Of a DNA stretch of 64,000 bases, positions 8,531 to 17,680 are shown piece by piece (the stretch's first letter is position 1; each line of letters starts with the position of its first letter). Made by a program: the position numbers and the translations under genes. This DNA is from Flavobacterium sp. KMS (GTDB taxonomy: Bacteria; Bacteroidota; Bacteroidia; Flavobacteriales; Flavobacteriaceae). The notes under the pieces were generated by a model. It saw nothing but the letters and a program-made list of their open reading frames with translations. It searched no databases and was not told the origin of the DNA. The DNA lies in assembly GCF_000813005.1 (NCBI RefSeq), contig NZ_JSYP01000012.1:119290-183289 (forward strand), read 5' to 3'.

Positions 8531-8604
8531 AAGGTGTTAGCTCAATTGGAAGAGCTCTTGCCCTGCAAGCAAGTGGTTGCGGGTTCGAGTCCCTGCACAC
8601 CTTT
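8531..8604 (+). tRNA. tRNA with Ala anticodon (TGC), sister of the 8340 tRNA
   Basis: The first 25 bases and the acceptor are identical to the 8340 gene. The anticodon stem is CTTGC/GCAAG with loop CCTGCAA (TGC, alanine), with C rather than U at 33. The T stem GCGGG against CCC-t-GC has a bulge at the same place as its sister, with the base pairs changed on both sides, so the bulged form is conserved. A run of eight T follows. Confidence 0.8.
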
Positions 8605-8754
8605 TTTTTAGGTATAAAGAAACTAATATATTTAAGGATTAGATTCTCTACCTTTTTAGAAGTAACTATTACACAATTTAAAAGAATTTCAAGAGTTAAA
8701 GTTGTTGAAAAGACTACTAGAAATGCTATAGAGTTTTTAGTATTTAAGGTTTCC

Positions 8755-9570
8755 TCAGCTAGAAAGTGGGAAATTAGAATCTTGTAATGGATATACAAAC
8801 AACAAATAGGAGCCTTTTTGTACAGGAACGATCTGAAAAGTTCCATTTATAGCTTCCATTCGCAAAGACATATTGGTCAAACCATTTCCTTTTTGGATAG
8901 TGTCTGATAATCCGATACCATCATCAATGACAGTAATTTTAAAGGAAGTATCGGTTTGTTCAAATTGTATAAGGATGTTCTTTGCCTGACTGTGTTTGTA
9001 TACATTATGAACGGCTTCTTTAATAACTAAAAAAAGATTTCGTCTTGCTTTTACCGATAAATTAGTTTCTTTTTCAAGAATATTCAAATCCAACTGTGAA
9101 TCAATCGTAGTCTTATCCAAAAAACGTTTCACATATATACTGGTGTATTCTATAAAATTGTCGATAGTATCATTTTGAGAATTCAAACTCCAAAGGATTT
9201 CTCGCATGGCTAAATTCATATCTTCAGAAGTATTTATGATTGCTTCTAAATCTTCTGAATAACTTTCCTCTGGCATTTTATATTTTAAAAACTCAGCCTG
9301 AAGTTTTATAGCCGAAATTCCGGCACCTAAATCATCATGCATATCTTGCGAAATTCGTTCTCTTTCTAACTGAATCGCTTTTTGACGTTCTAATTCTTTC
9401 TGCAATAATTGATTTTTGAATTCACTTTCTTTTATTTGATCTTCTTGCTGCTGAATTAATTGCTTTTTATTGTAAATGAACACCATCATAATTATAAAGC
9501 ACACAAATAACAGCATTATGATAATGGCAATAATGTAGGTAAGTTTTATTTCGTGGGGCAGTTCGTTCAT
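8755..9570 (-). CDS. Sensor histidine kinase (HisKA_3 / NarX type)
   Basis: 271 residues: one N-terminal membrane segment (about 11-32), a coiled coil (35-75), the HisKA_3 dimerisation box with H78 in QDMHDDLG, and a HATPase domain with an N box (KEAVHNVYKHS) and G box (DDGIG). There is no extracellular sensor domain. The start codon abuts the stop of the upstream 7-TM protein, which probably supplies sensing. Partner of the NarL-type regulator at the head of the same four-gene operon. Confidence 0.93.
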   Translation of the reverse strand: MNELPHEIKLTYIIAIIIMLLFVCFIIMMVFIYNKKQLIQQQEDQIKESEFKNQLLQKELERQKAIQLERERISQDMHDDLGAGISAIKLQAEFLKYKMPEESYSEDLEAIINTSEDMNLAMREILWSLNSQNDTIDNFIEYTSIYVKRFLDKTTIDSQLDLNILEKETNLSVKARRNLFLVIKEAVHNVYKHSQAKNILIQFEQTDTSFKITVIDDGIGLSDTIQKGNGLTNMSLRMEAINGTFQIVPVQKGSYLLFVYPLQDSNFPLSS

Positions 9571-10203
9571 TTATTTAGATCTTTTGCTTATTGTTTCATA
9601 TTTCATTAAGCCCTTAAAAAATAAGATATACATAATACTACTAATAAAATATAAGAATTGCCATAATAAATTTAAAAAGTCTTTATCTGTCTTATTAAAA
9701 AAATCTCTAGGAATTTCTCTAAAAATAAAGAAACAACTCCAGAAAAGTAAGGCAGATGAAATCCAAAAATTAGGATCGTCTGTAATTTTGTCTTTGGATG
9801 GAAAAGCTATTTTTTGGTAAAACCATAACATACTGTACAAAATATAAAAGAAGGGTAAAACACTAATTAATTTTGAATTTAAGTTTTCTCCCAAAAAGTT
9901 AGGGAATATCAAAATAGAAATCACAAGAATAACAGAAAGTAAATTGAGTTTCTTTTTTAAATTTTCATTGAATTGTCTGGAATAATAAAACCAAAAAAAG
10001 AGTATGCAGAATATACAATATAAAGTATACTGAAAACTCCATTTTTTTTCTAATAAAATAATTACCTCTGAAAATAATTCTACAAGAAAAGTAACAAGGA
10101 GATAAATAAATAAATAGTTTTGGCTAGAAAGATTAAATTTTCGAACCAAAACCATTGATTTTAATAGTGTGATTAATAATACTATTTCATAAATATTATT
10201 CAT
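9571..10203 (-). CDS. Seven-segment integral membrane protein, probable sensor partner of the kinase
   Basis: 210 residues with about seven hydrophobic segments (near 4-20, 30-50, 57-73, 86-102, 111-130, 146-165, 180-200) and a short basic tail (SKRSK). No enzyme motif. It sits between a cytosolic protein and the single-TM histidine kinase with zero-base spacing on both sides, which suggests a split sensor in which this protein provides the membrane module. Confidence 0.85.
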   Translation of the reverse strand: MNNIYEIVLLITLLKSMVLVRKFNLSSQNYLFIYLLVTFLVELFSEVIILLEKKWSFQYTLYCIFCILFFWFYYSRQFNENLKKKLNLLSVILVISILIFPNFLGENLNSKLISVLPFFYILYSMLWFYQKIAFPSKDKITDDPNFWISSALLFWSCFFIFREIPRDFFNKTDKDFLNLLWQFLYFISSIMYILFFKGLMKYETISKRSK

Positions 10204-10860
10204 TTAAGGTCTTAGATTACCTAAGTCATATGCATCACCTTCACTATATAAGTTGTTTTTCTTGTTAAATAATGCATGTACACAAAAAGAAATTCTATTG
10301 TTTCTTTTTGTAAACTCTTCTGCAAGTTCAGGATCTATATTAGTCGGACAATACTGCCACATATTAAATTTTAAACCATAAATAGAAGGATGTGAATCCT
10401 TCATTTTTTCTAGGTAACCTTTAATATTATCCAAAGTGTAAAAAGTCAAAATGTCTTTAATTTCGTTAGTGTGAGGAGATAATTTAGCTCCTATGATATT
10501 CTCAAAATCATTTTTCATGTTTATGAAATTTTCATCTCCTATGGTTTCACCAAATAAGTCAAATAATTTATCTTCCTTTTCTATAATAACACATTGGTCG
10601 TTATCAGAGAAACATATGCCGATATTCAAATAAGTATCTTTATGAATGTAATAAAATTTGCAATATTTTTTGCTTTGATTATCTTTAAGTAGCTTTTTAA
10701 ATATTTCTAGATCTATAAAGAAACTTTCAGTTAATTCTTTAATATTGGTGCTTAGATTTCGGTATCTTTCAACAAAAAGATCCTCAATCTTTTTGTCAAT
10801 TTTTTTTATAAAAAAGTCTTTTTGATTTATTCCTTTTTCTTGTAATTTTTCTAATTCCAT
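10204..10860 (-). CDS. Hypothetical cytosolic protein in the two-component operon
   Basis: 218 residues, charged, no membrane segment or recognised domain. It lies 6 bases after the response regulator and directly abuts the membrane protein gene, so it is part of the operon. Function unknown; a signalling role is inferred only from position. Confidence 0.8.
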   Translation of the reverse strand: MELEKLQEKGINQKDFFIKKIDKKIEDLFVERYRNLSTNIKELTESFFIDLEIFKKLLKDNQSKKYCKFYYIHKDTYLNIGICFSDNDQCVIIEKEDKLFDLFGETIGDENFINMKNDFENIIGAKLSPHTNEIKDILTFYTLDNIKGYLEKMKDSHPSIYGLKFNMWQYCPTNIDPELAEEFTKRNNRISFCVHALFNKKNNLYSEGDAYDLGNLRP

Positions 10861-10866
10861 GATTTC

Positions 10867-11496
10867 TTAGTTTTTGTGGTTAAATTTATTAATTGCTTCA
10901 ATTTTATTACTTACTTGTAACTTTCTATAGATATTACCAATGTGTTTTTTGATAGTATCAATCGTGACATTTTTTCTGTCAGCAATTTCTTTATAGAGAA
11001 GCCCTTGTGCTAGCAATTCAAGAACCTCTTTTTCAGTTACGGTAAGTAATGATAAACTTTGTACTTGTACTTTTGTTTCCTGAAAATGTTGTAAAACACG
11101 CTTAGCAATAGCAAAACTCATTGGAGCACCTCCTTTATGTGCTTCTTGAATGGCCTGGATAATTTTAGCCAAAGGATCTCCTTTTACAAGATAACCACTC
11201 GCACCTGCACGTAAGGCTGAAAATATTTTTTCGTCATTTTCAAAACTTGTACACATTACGAAAGTGGTACCTGGCATTAATTCCGTTAGTTTAAAAACAA
11301 TATCGATACCTGATAAATCCTGCAATTGTATGTCCATTAAAACCACGTCTGGTTCTATAGCTTCTAATTTTTGTAAAGCATTTTTACCATTAAAAAATTG
11401 AGCGACACATTCCATGTCTTCCTGAAAATCGATGATATTCTTCAATGCCTGATTGTAATTTTTATCATCTTCTACTATGGCTACTCTTATTTTCAT
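10867..11496 (-). CDS. NarL/LuxR-type response regulator
   Basis: 209 residues. The N-terminal receiver has the acidic pair EDD (residues 8-10), phosphoacceptor Asp in VVLMDIQL (about 56), MCTSF and a LVKGD lysine. The C-terminal LuxR helix-turn-helix spans about 145-205 (LTVTEKEVLELLAQG...KEIADRKNVTIDTIKKHIGNIYRKL). First gene of the leftward operon. Its probable binding sites, two near-identical 24-bp elements, lie in the divergent promoter region upstream. Confidence 0.95.
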   Translation of the reverse strand: MKIRVAIVEDDKNYNQALKNIIDFQEDMECVAQFFNGKNALQKLEAIEPDVVLMDIQLQDLSGIDIVFKLTELMPGTTFVMCTSFENDEKIFSALRAGASGYLVKGDPLAKIIQAIQEAHKGGAPMSFAIAKRVLQHFQETKVQVQSLSLLTVTEKEVLELLAQGLLYKEIADRKNVTIDTIKKHIGNIYRKLQVSNKIEAINKFNHKN

Positions 11497-11543
11497 GGCG
11501 TTACATTTTCTTTTACAAAGTTGGGATATAAGCCCATTGAGCG

Positions 11544-11567
11544 CAATTACCCATTCGGGTGATATTT
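11544..11567 (-). promoter_or_regulatory. Probable response-regulator operator, leftward promoter
   Basis: A 24-bp element with ACCC-N4-GGGT core. Read on the minus strand it matches the element at 11640 in 20 or more of 24 positions. It ends in TTG, which lies 20 bases before CAACTTTG (plus-strand 11516-11523), a fair match to the flavobacterial TAnnTTTG -7 box, so it overlaps the -33 region of the regulator operon. Confidence 0.6.
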
Positions 11568-11639
11568 GAAATTAACATGGAAAGACAAATGTAAATATCT
11601 AATAAACTTACAAAAAAAACATAAGAAAGTAATAAAATA

Positions 11640-11663
11640 AAATATCACCCTAAAGGGTAATTG
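11640..11663 (+). promoter_or_regulatory. Probable response-regulator operator, rightward promoter
   Basis: The second copy of the 24-bp ACCC-N4-GGGT element, in the same orientation relative to its gene. Its terminal TTG (11661-11663) is 21 bases from TATATTTG (11685-11692), a perfect TAnnTTTG box, upstream of the gene at 11719. The layout is that of an activator site overlapping -33. Confidence 0.65.
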
Positions 11664-11718
11664 ATTGGTATACTGTTATCTAAATATATTTGAAACATAA
11701 CTAAAAACACTCCGAATC

Positions 11719-13047
11719 ATGAAAACAACATTATTTATCCTTTGCTTTTTATTCTTCGGAATAATAGGCTATGGTCAGGTCACTACCAAAATTATAGAAG
11801 TCGATTTGAGTAAGCCACATAAAAATAGTATTCGAATTTGTGGAGATCCATTATTATGTAACGATGTAGATAGTTGCAAATGCAAAGAGGAAAGTAAAGG
11901 CACAATTATAAATGAATGTGTATGCAAAAGCAAATGGCTTTCTGTAAAATCTAGAGAAATGGTTTCTGTTAAATTAGTAAATGGCAATCCTTTTAAGTAT
12001 AACTATAAAATTGATACTAAAAACATTTCTTTTTTTAATGATCAAAATATAACTGCTGACAAAGTTAAGGAACAAGCAAGAACAGAAGCAGATAATAAAT
12101 CATCTGTTGATAATCATAAAGAACCTATAAAAGACATTATAAAGAAAAATGAAGAATTAATTCAAAACATTGACAATTTAAACATTGAAGTAGAAAGTTT
12201 ATATGAAATTTTAAAACAAAAAAATGCGCTTGTTGAAGCTGATTATTCTGAAAGAAAAGAATTCCTCGATAGGGCAAAAGAGCAGTTGAAAAAAAATTAT
12301 GAATTATTAAATAGTTTTGAAAATGTTGAAGAAAAATCTAAATATATACAGGTTAAGGAAAGCTTACTTGTAACTAAGATAAAAGCTGAAAAAAGTATCG
12401 CAACAATTATAGAAAAATTCTTCTCGGTCGATTTAGAAATTTACACATTGCCAATTGATCTACAAGGTAAAAACATTGATGTAGTAGAATTTAAACTGCG
12501 CCGTTTTGATAGAGAAACAAAAGATGAAGATCTTAGTTTCGCATCCACTCCTTACAATATATGGATTAGAAATGGTTTAAAAATAGATGTTAGTGCTGGA
12601 ATATTTTTCACGTCACTTTATGATGAAGAGTATGATAAAAGAGACGATCCGGCTACTGCTGGTAATAAAATCATTACTTTAAAAAATAGTGGAGATTATG
12701 ATATGGCTTTTGGCTCTACTATAAATACGTATATCCGCATGAATTCCTGGATTGTGCCAACTCTTAATTTTGGTGCGGTAATAACTCAAGATGAAAAGCT
12801 GCAAGTGCTTTTAGGTGTTGGAGCTATATTAGGAAAACAGGAACGTATTATTTTTTCAGCAGGTGTTTCTATGGGAAAAGTAGATCGAATTGCAGATGAT
12901 TATCAAGTTGGTAGTTCCTATAACTTGGGAGATTCTGGAACTATACCTACACAAAGCCAGTTCAAATTCGGTAGTTTTTTCGGGATAACATACAATTTAT
13001 CTAAAGTAAAAAAAATAAGTTTGGATAAAGGAATCGAAGAAAATTAG
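11719..13047 (+). CDS. Secreted/outer-membrane protein with coiled coil, divergent from the two-component operon
   Basis: 442 residues with a signal peptide (1-19, ending YGQ), a Cys-rich stretch (about 39-75, seven Cys), a helical coiled-coil region (about 115-215) and a C-terminal part with alternating polar/hydrophobic strands that resembles an outer-membrane barrel. No named family recognised. The divergent promoter shares an operator with the response regulator, so it is the probable main target of that system. Confidence 0.8.
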   Translation: MKTTLFILCFLFFGIIGYGQVTTKIIEVDLSKPHKNSIRICGDPLLCNDVDSCKCKEESKGTIINECVCKSKWLSVKSREMVSVKLVNGNPFKYNYKIDTKNISFFNDQNITADKVKEQARTEADNKSSVDNHKEPIKDIIKKNEELIQNIDNLNIEVESLYEILKQKNALVEADYSERKEFLDRAKEQLKKNYELLNSFENVEEKSKYIQVKESLLVTKIKAEKSIATIIEKFFSVDLEIYTLPIDLQGKNIDVVEFKLRRFDRETKDEDLSFASTPYNIWIRNGLKIDVSAGIFFTSLYDEEYDKRDDPATAGNKIITLKNSGDYDMAFGSTINTYIRMNSWIVPTLNFGAVITQDEKLQVLLGVGAILGKQERIIFSAGVSMGKVDRIADDYQVGSSYNLGDSGTIPTQSQFKFGSFFGITYNLSKVKKISLDKGIEEN

Positions 13048-13234
13048 ATGCTACAAATATTCGGTAACGATTTAAAAATACTGCTAAGTAGGCCGTTGTA
13101 AATAAGCTTTGAAAATAACACGGATAATTATAATCATTAAAATCAATTTTATGAAATACACCATAGCTAATAAAAAACAGCTACTATTTTAACACCTTTA
13201 AGTTTTGAAAAAGCAACTTTTAAACAACAATGTC

Positions 13235-14500
13235 ATGAAAAATTATAAAAGTTATTCGATAAATAAGATTTTTGTATTTATTTTTTTGTTAACTATTTCC
13301 TATAATGGAATTAGCCAACAAACAGTAGGACGAATTTATGATCAATCTAGAGCACAAAGCTTTCTACTTTACGATAATGGATTTCTTATACAGGATGGAA
13401 ATCCTATGAATAGAGGATATGTACAACGAGATCCTTCGGGATTTATGTATCTTATGGTGCCAGCTGCTAATCCTATGGTTAATGCTTATTTTATTGCATG
13501 GGACAAAAGTTTTGTAGAAATTGATCGATTTCAAGGAGCAAGAGTTATAGGGTTTTATGACGGCTATATACCTAACAATCCATATCAAACAGTTTATCAG
13601 CAGCCTACTTATAGTAATAATTACGGAATTGAAACTGCTCAAGGTAATTTTATTCCAATTCCCGATGGAATTGTTGATCAAAACAAACCTTTTGGTGATA
13701 TTATGATTACCAATGAAATGAAAGCACAAGAATGTTATCAAAACGCATATTCACCAGCAACAGGTCTCAATAGAGAAAAGTTTACCATGTGTATGATTCA
13801 AAATATGGCGGGTAAGAAAGAACTAGAAATCTTGGATTGTGTCCGAAATTCTAAAACGCCCGAAGAACGTACTCTTTGCCTTTTTAGTAAATTAGGTGGA
13901 CAAAAAGAAAAGGAAATTGCTCAAAAAATTTCAGAATGTTATGCAACTTATGGCAGCGATTGGAGTCGTTATCCTTTATGTATGTCGTCTTCTGTAAATG
14001 ACCCAACAATTTCTAAAATATTAGCTTGTATGGAGCAACAAAGTAAGTCAGGGGAGGTAAGTTTTATGGGAACAGCATTATGCTACGGAGTAGATAAATT
14101 TCAGATGAATGCTGAAACTCAAATTATTATAGAATGTGCCGTAACTTCGGGAGGAGAACCGTATACTTTTGCAGGTTGTGCAGGAGGGCAGCTGCTTGCC
14201 CGTGAATTAGATAAATGCTTTACAAATGGTGTTGGTGGGGATAGTGGTTGCTTTGGAAAAAATAACGATATTGTTAAGGGATTAAAAGCTATAGGAGATG
14301 CTCTTAATGTAAAATTTGGCCCTAACAATGATTTTACAAAATTATGGAACACTACGGTAAATGATATCACAAATGGTCCTGGATATAATCATGATGCGGT
14401 TAAAGCCATTCGAAACTTAAGTAATGAAATAAATAATGTTTCAGATGATGTGAGCAAAGCAGTACGAAAAGCAGTACCTAAAATTAAAATTAAATGGTAA
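13235..14500 (+). CDS. Secreted Cys-rich protein of unknown function
   Basis: 421 residues from ATG 13235; this start puts a signal peptide (about 1-28, ending GISQQ) at the N-terminus, whereas an upstream TTG start adds ten residues. The N-terminal 130 residues are Tyr/Gly/Pro rich; the rest has repeated Cys spaced like short helical repeats (QECYQNA, TMCMIQN, LDCVRNS, SECYATYG). It follows the coiled-coil secreted protein and may share its regulation. Not recognised. Confidence 0.75.
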   Translation: MKNYKSYSINKIFVFIFLLTISYNGISQQTVGRIYDQSRAQSFLLYDNGFLIQDGNPMNRGYVQRDPSGFMYLMVPAANPMVNAYFIAWDKSFVEIDRFQGARVIGFYDGYIPNNPYQTVYQQPTYSNNYGIETAQGNFIPIPDGIVDQNKPFGDIMITNEMKAQECYQNAYSPATGLNREKFTMCMIQNMAGKKELEILDCVRNSKTPEERTLCLFSKLGGQKEKEIAQKISECYATYGSDWSRYPLCMSSSVNDPTISKILACMEQQSKSGEVSFMGTALCYGVDKFQMNAETQIIIECAVTSGGEPYTFAGCAGGQLLARELDKCFTNGVGGDSGCFGKNNDIVKGLKAIGDALNVKFGPNNDFTKLWNTTVNDITNGPGYNHDAVKAIRNLSNEINNVSDDVSKAVRKAVPKIKIKW

Positions 14501-14561
14501 TATTTTCTAAATAGTGCAGTAGAAAAAAGTTACTCAAAATCAGACAACAATTGTATAAATA

Positions 14562-14598
14562 AAAACAAAATCGCCCAATATCAGGGCGATTTTGTTTT
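14562..14598 (+). terminator. Strong terminator after the Cys-rich protein gene
   Basis: A 15-bp stem, AAAACAAAATCGCCC (14562-14576) with its exact complement (14584-14598), around a 7-nt loop. Confidence 0.9.
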
Positions 14599-14766
14599 AT
14601 AATAAAGAATCTAAATCCTTCTTTTTCTTTCCTAAATCTACTTTAAATTAACTTGATTTTAACTACAAAATCAGGTGTTTATACGCTATTTTCTGCTTTT
14701 AAATAGCTCTAAATTTGAATTACGATATCAAATAATTGATGTGAGGATACTAATTTGAGTTTAGAA

Positions 14767-15708
14767 ATGGAAAGACGCAATAAAATCATATTAGTATTTT
14801 CTTTTTTATTAGTTAGTTCATTTTTGGTTGCTCAAAATGAAAGATTAATTATTGGGAGAACAACAGGGAAATTGACTATTAATAGCAATTTACAAATAAG
14901 AACCTTTGGCTTTGTTAACTCGCTTTCGGGACAAGTTACTTTACCAGGATCTTATATTGATGTGAAGGTAGGAAATAGTGTAAATATTAATTTTTGGAAT
15001 ATTTCTCAAGGAAATCCTGTCTCTTTGTATTGTAAGGAAATTGAATTCTTGCAACGGAATAAGGAAAAAGAGGTAATGAAGATAAAAGAACCGGTTCATC
15101 ATATGGAACATGGTTTTTATTCTTTTCAGGCCCAAAAAGCAGGAACCTATCTTTATTATAGTCCCGAGAATTACCCTTTTAATCTTCAGGCAGGAATGTT
15201 TGGAGTTGTAGTTATACGCCCAAATGAGAATGATGTCGCAGCGGTTAAACCATCGAGCGAAGTACTCTGGTGCAGTTACGAAATAGATACAAAATGGCAT
15301 ACTGATGCTATTATGGGAACGGAATACGATTATACAAATAAGCCAATAATTCTTCCCATTTATAAGCCCAATTACTTTTTTATTAATGGTGAAACAGTTC
15401 TTAAAAATAAAGGATTACAATCGGTTATACATAAAAAAGAAGCAGTGTTTCTTCGTTTGGTTAATGCTGGATTATACCTTCATGAAATAGTGTTTCCACC
15501 TAATACAAAACTTCAGTTAGTATTTGGAAATGAGACTAATGTAAAGGTGTTTTCTGATGGATATAAAGTGCAGGTTCAGCCGGGTGAATGTCTTGAATTA
15601 CTCATTTCATTGGAAAACGTAGGGGAGAAGGAATCTATTATGTATCATTTTATAGACCCGATTTCTAATAAGGAATATTACAAGGCTACTGTTCCAGTTT
15701 TCTATTAA
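14767..15708 (+). CDS. Cupredoxin-fold multicopper-oxidase-like protein lacking copper ligands
   Basis: 313 residues from ATG 14767 (a TTG four codons upstream is the alternative), with a signal peptide. Two cupredoxin domains resemble the first two domains of multicopper oxidases: GTYLYYSPENYPFNLQAGMFGVVVI aligns with the GTYWYHSH..Q..GL.G region, but the HxH copper ligands are replaced. It is therefore probably a non-catalytic metal chaperone or binding partner. First gene of an apparent operon with a small Cys protein and a tyrosinase. Confidence 0.75.
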   Translation: MERRNKIILVFSFLLVSSFLVAQNERLIIGRTTGKLTINSNLQIRTFGFVNSLSGQVTLPGSYIDVKVGNSVNINFWNISQGNPVSLYCKEIEFLQRNKEKEVMKIKEPVHHMEHGFYSFQAQKAGTYLYYSPENYPFNLQAGMFGVVVIRPNENDVAAVKPSSEVLWCSYEIDTKWHTDAIMGTEYDYTNKPIILPIYKPNYFFINGETVLKNKGLQSVIHKKEAVFLRLVNAGLYLHEIVFPPNTKLQLVFGNETNVKVFSDGYKVQVQPGECLELLISLENVGEKESIMYHFIDPISNKEYYKATVPVFY

Positions 15709-15716
15709 AATTTAAA

Positions 15717-16151
15717 ATGTTAGTTATGAAAAAAATATGCTGCTATCTTATTCTTCTTTCTTTTTCCTTCACGTTTGCGCAAAATAAACCCACTTTTTCT
15801 GTGGTTGGTAATGCAATAAATAAGGAAAGTTTATTGAAAAATAAACGACTTGATGTTTCAAAAATTAAAGTCGAAAACATTTCTAATAAACCCATTTTCC
15901 TTGTTTGGGAAACGGTCTCTAATACATTTCCTAAAGAATGGGATTGCTCGATGTGTCAGCATGGAGCTTGCCAGATAGGAATACCAAAAGGATCGGTTTT
16001 TAGTAAGCTAAATCCAGATCAGCAAGGATTTATTGCTATTCATGTAATTCCTGTGAACAAAATAGGAAATGGGACAGTAAAATTTAAAATTTATGACAAA
16101 GCAAATCCTGCCTATTCTAAGATTTTAACTTTTGAAGTCGAAGTACTTTAA
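15717..16151 (+). CDS. Small secreted Cys protein in tyrosinase operon
   Basis: 144 residues with a signal peptide ending FAQ; ATG 15726 is an equally good start. A CSMCQHGAC segment (about residue 80) offers three Cys and one His and could bind copper. It lies 8 bases after the cupredoxin-like gene. Unknown family; a copper-delivery (caddie-like) role for the tyrosinase is an inference from content and context. Confidence 0.75.
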   Translation: MLVMKKICCYLILLSFSFTFAQNKPTFSVVGNAINKESLLKNKRLDVSKIKVENISNKPIFLVWETVSNTFPKEWDCSMCQHGACQIGIPKGSVFSKLNPDQQGFIAIHVIPVNKIGNGTVKFKIYDKANPAYSKILTFEVEVL

Positions 16152-16192
16152 TGTAAATAAACAATTGAATAATTAACCCTAAATCTAATAAA

Positions 16193-17662
16193 ATGAAAAA
16201 AATTACTAACTTATTTTTAATTATCCTGATTACAGGTTTATCCTATGGTCAGAGTAAGGCCAATGCGAAATATACGCGTTGGAATGTTAATACGCCCAAT
16301 GGAAAAGCAAATCTTGAAGCAATGAATGTAGCCTTCAAAAAAATGAGGGAAATGGGTTGTGAGAAAGGTATTTCCTGGTATTATCAGGGAGCGATACATA
16401 ATGTTCCAGATACAATTAATGGAAAAAACAAACTTTGCCCAGAGTATCAAACTATTGAAAATAAATTATGGGCATGGGCAGATTGCACACATAATGGATC
16501 TGAAAGTGCTGCTTTAAATTTTCTGTTATGGCATAGAATGTACATTTGGTATTTAGAAAAAATTGTTCGCGAATTATCCGGAAAAGCTGATTTTGCGCTC
16601 CCATATTGGAATTACGGAAGTACACAAACGGTAGATAACATTCTGGCGGAAGAAGTAAGAGATCCATCGACTTCTTTGTATGCAAAAGCAAGGTATACTA
16701 TTCTTAACAATGGTAAACCAATACTTCCTAATCAGCTTAAGGATATTCAATTGGCACTTGCGGAATTACAAAAAAATCCTTCTTTTAGCGGAACGGGTGG
16801 ATTTAGTAAAAATATGGAACGTGCTCCGCATGGCTATATGCACAATCTTATAGGAGGGGTATATGCAATACCTAATAGTGAAACCTATTATAATGAAATA
16901 TTCCAGACAAATACTTCAGGTTTAATGGCAAATGTAGAATCAGCAGGGTTTGATCCAGTTTTTTGGCTACATCATAGTATGGTTGATCGCGTTTGGGAAT
17001 CTTGGGATGTTTCAGAATATGGTCAACGCCCGACATTAGAACAGTTAGAAGCTAATTCTTGGCCTTATGAGTTTATAGCTCCCAATGGAGATCGCATTAC
17101 CTATACGATGAAGGAAGTTTACGATATCGTTTTTAATCTGGATTATAAATATGATAATTTACTTTACGGATCTAAAACTCCAGTTCTAGCCGCCAATGAG
17201 GCTAAAGGAAAAAATAAAATTGCATTTCAGGATGCTAAAGAAGAAGTTATTTGGGAACAGAAAGTAGGAAAGGTACTTGGAGCAACTGGTTTTACTCAGA
17301 AAGTAACTAGTACATTAGCAAAAAACACAAATAAAGCTTTTAAAAGTATTAATTCTAAGATACTATTAAATCTGGATGTAGTAGTTTACAAAGAACCTAA
17401 AGATTATTACACGGTTTATCTTCGTTATGCCGGAAAGCCGGATATATATGTTGGGACAATGACTTTCTTTGGAGTTGCTCATGATCACGGAATGAATAAG
17501 AATCATGCGACAGCAGAAAGCGGGATAAAACTTAATTTCGCCTATTATATTTCAGACAATTTATTAGATTCTGATAAAGATTTTGAAGTTATTATAAAAA
17601 AGAGTGGAGGCGGAGATGCTAAAGTAACACTAGAAAAAATTAGTGTAGTAAAAGCAAACTAA
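16193..17662 (+). CDS. Secreted tyrosinase (type-3 copper oxidase)
   Basis: 489 residues with a signal peptide (1-19). The CuA site is seen as CTH..., FLLWHRMYIWYLE (the tyrosinase signature H-R-x2-x-x3-E), and CuB as APHGYMHN and DPVFWLHHSMVDRVW (DPxFxxHxxxD). The C-terminal 180 residues form a separate domain with VAHDHGMN that may cover the active site. It oxidises phenols to quinones (melanin formation). Its operon partners are the cupredoxin-like and Cys-rich proteins. Confidence 0.93.
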   Translation: MKKITNLFLIILITGLSYGQSKANAKYTRWNVNTPNGKANLEAMNVAFKKMREMGCEKGISWYYQGAIHNVPDTINGKNKLCPEYQTIENKLWAWADCTHNGSESAALNFLLWHRMYIWYLEKIVRELSGKADFALPYWNYGSTQTVDNILAEEVRDPSTSLYAKARYTILNNGKPILPNQLKDIQLALAELQKNPSFSGTGGFSKNMERAPHGYMHNLIGGVYAIPNSETYYNEIFQTNTSGLMANVESAGFDPVFWLHHSMVDRVWESWDVSEYGQRPTLEQLEANSWPYEFIAPNGDRITYTMKEVYDIVFNLDYKYDNLLYGSKTPVLAANEAKGKNKIAFQDAKEEVIWEQKVGKVLGATGFTQKVTSTLAKNTNKAFKSINSKILLNLDVVVYKEPKDYYTVYLRYAGKPDIYVGTMTFFGVAHDHGMNKNHATAESGIKLNFAYYISDNLLDSDKDFEVIIKKSGGGDAKVTLEKISVVKAN

Positions 17663-17680
17663 GACAGAAGCTAAAAAATA

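Noticed and set aside
8514..8846. A 110-codon leftward reading frame
   Set aside because: It covers the tRNA at 8531 in antisense and the end of the histidine kinase gene.
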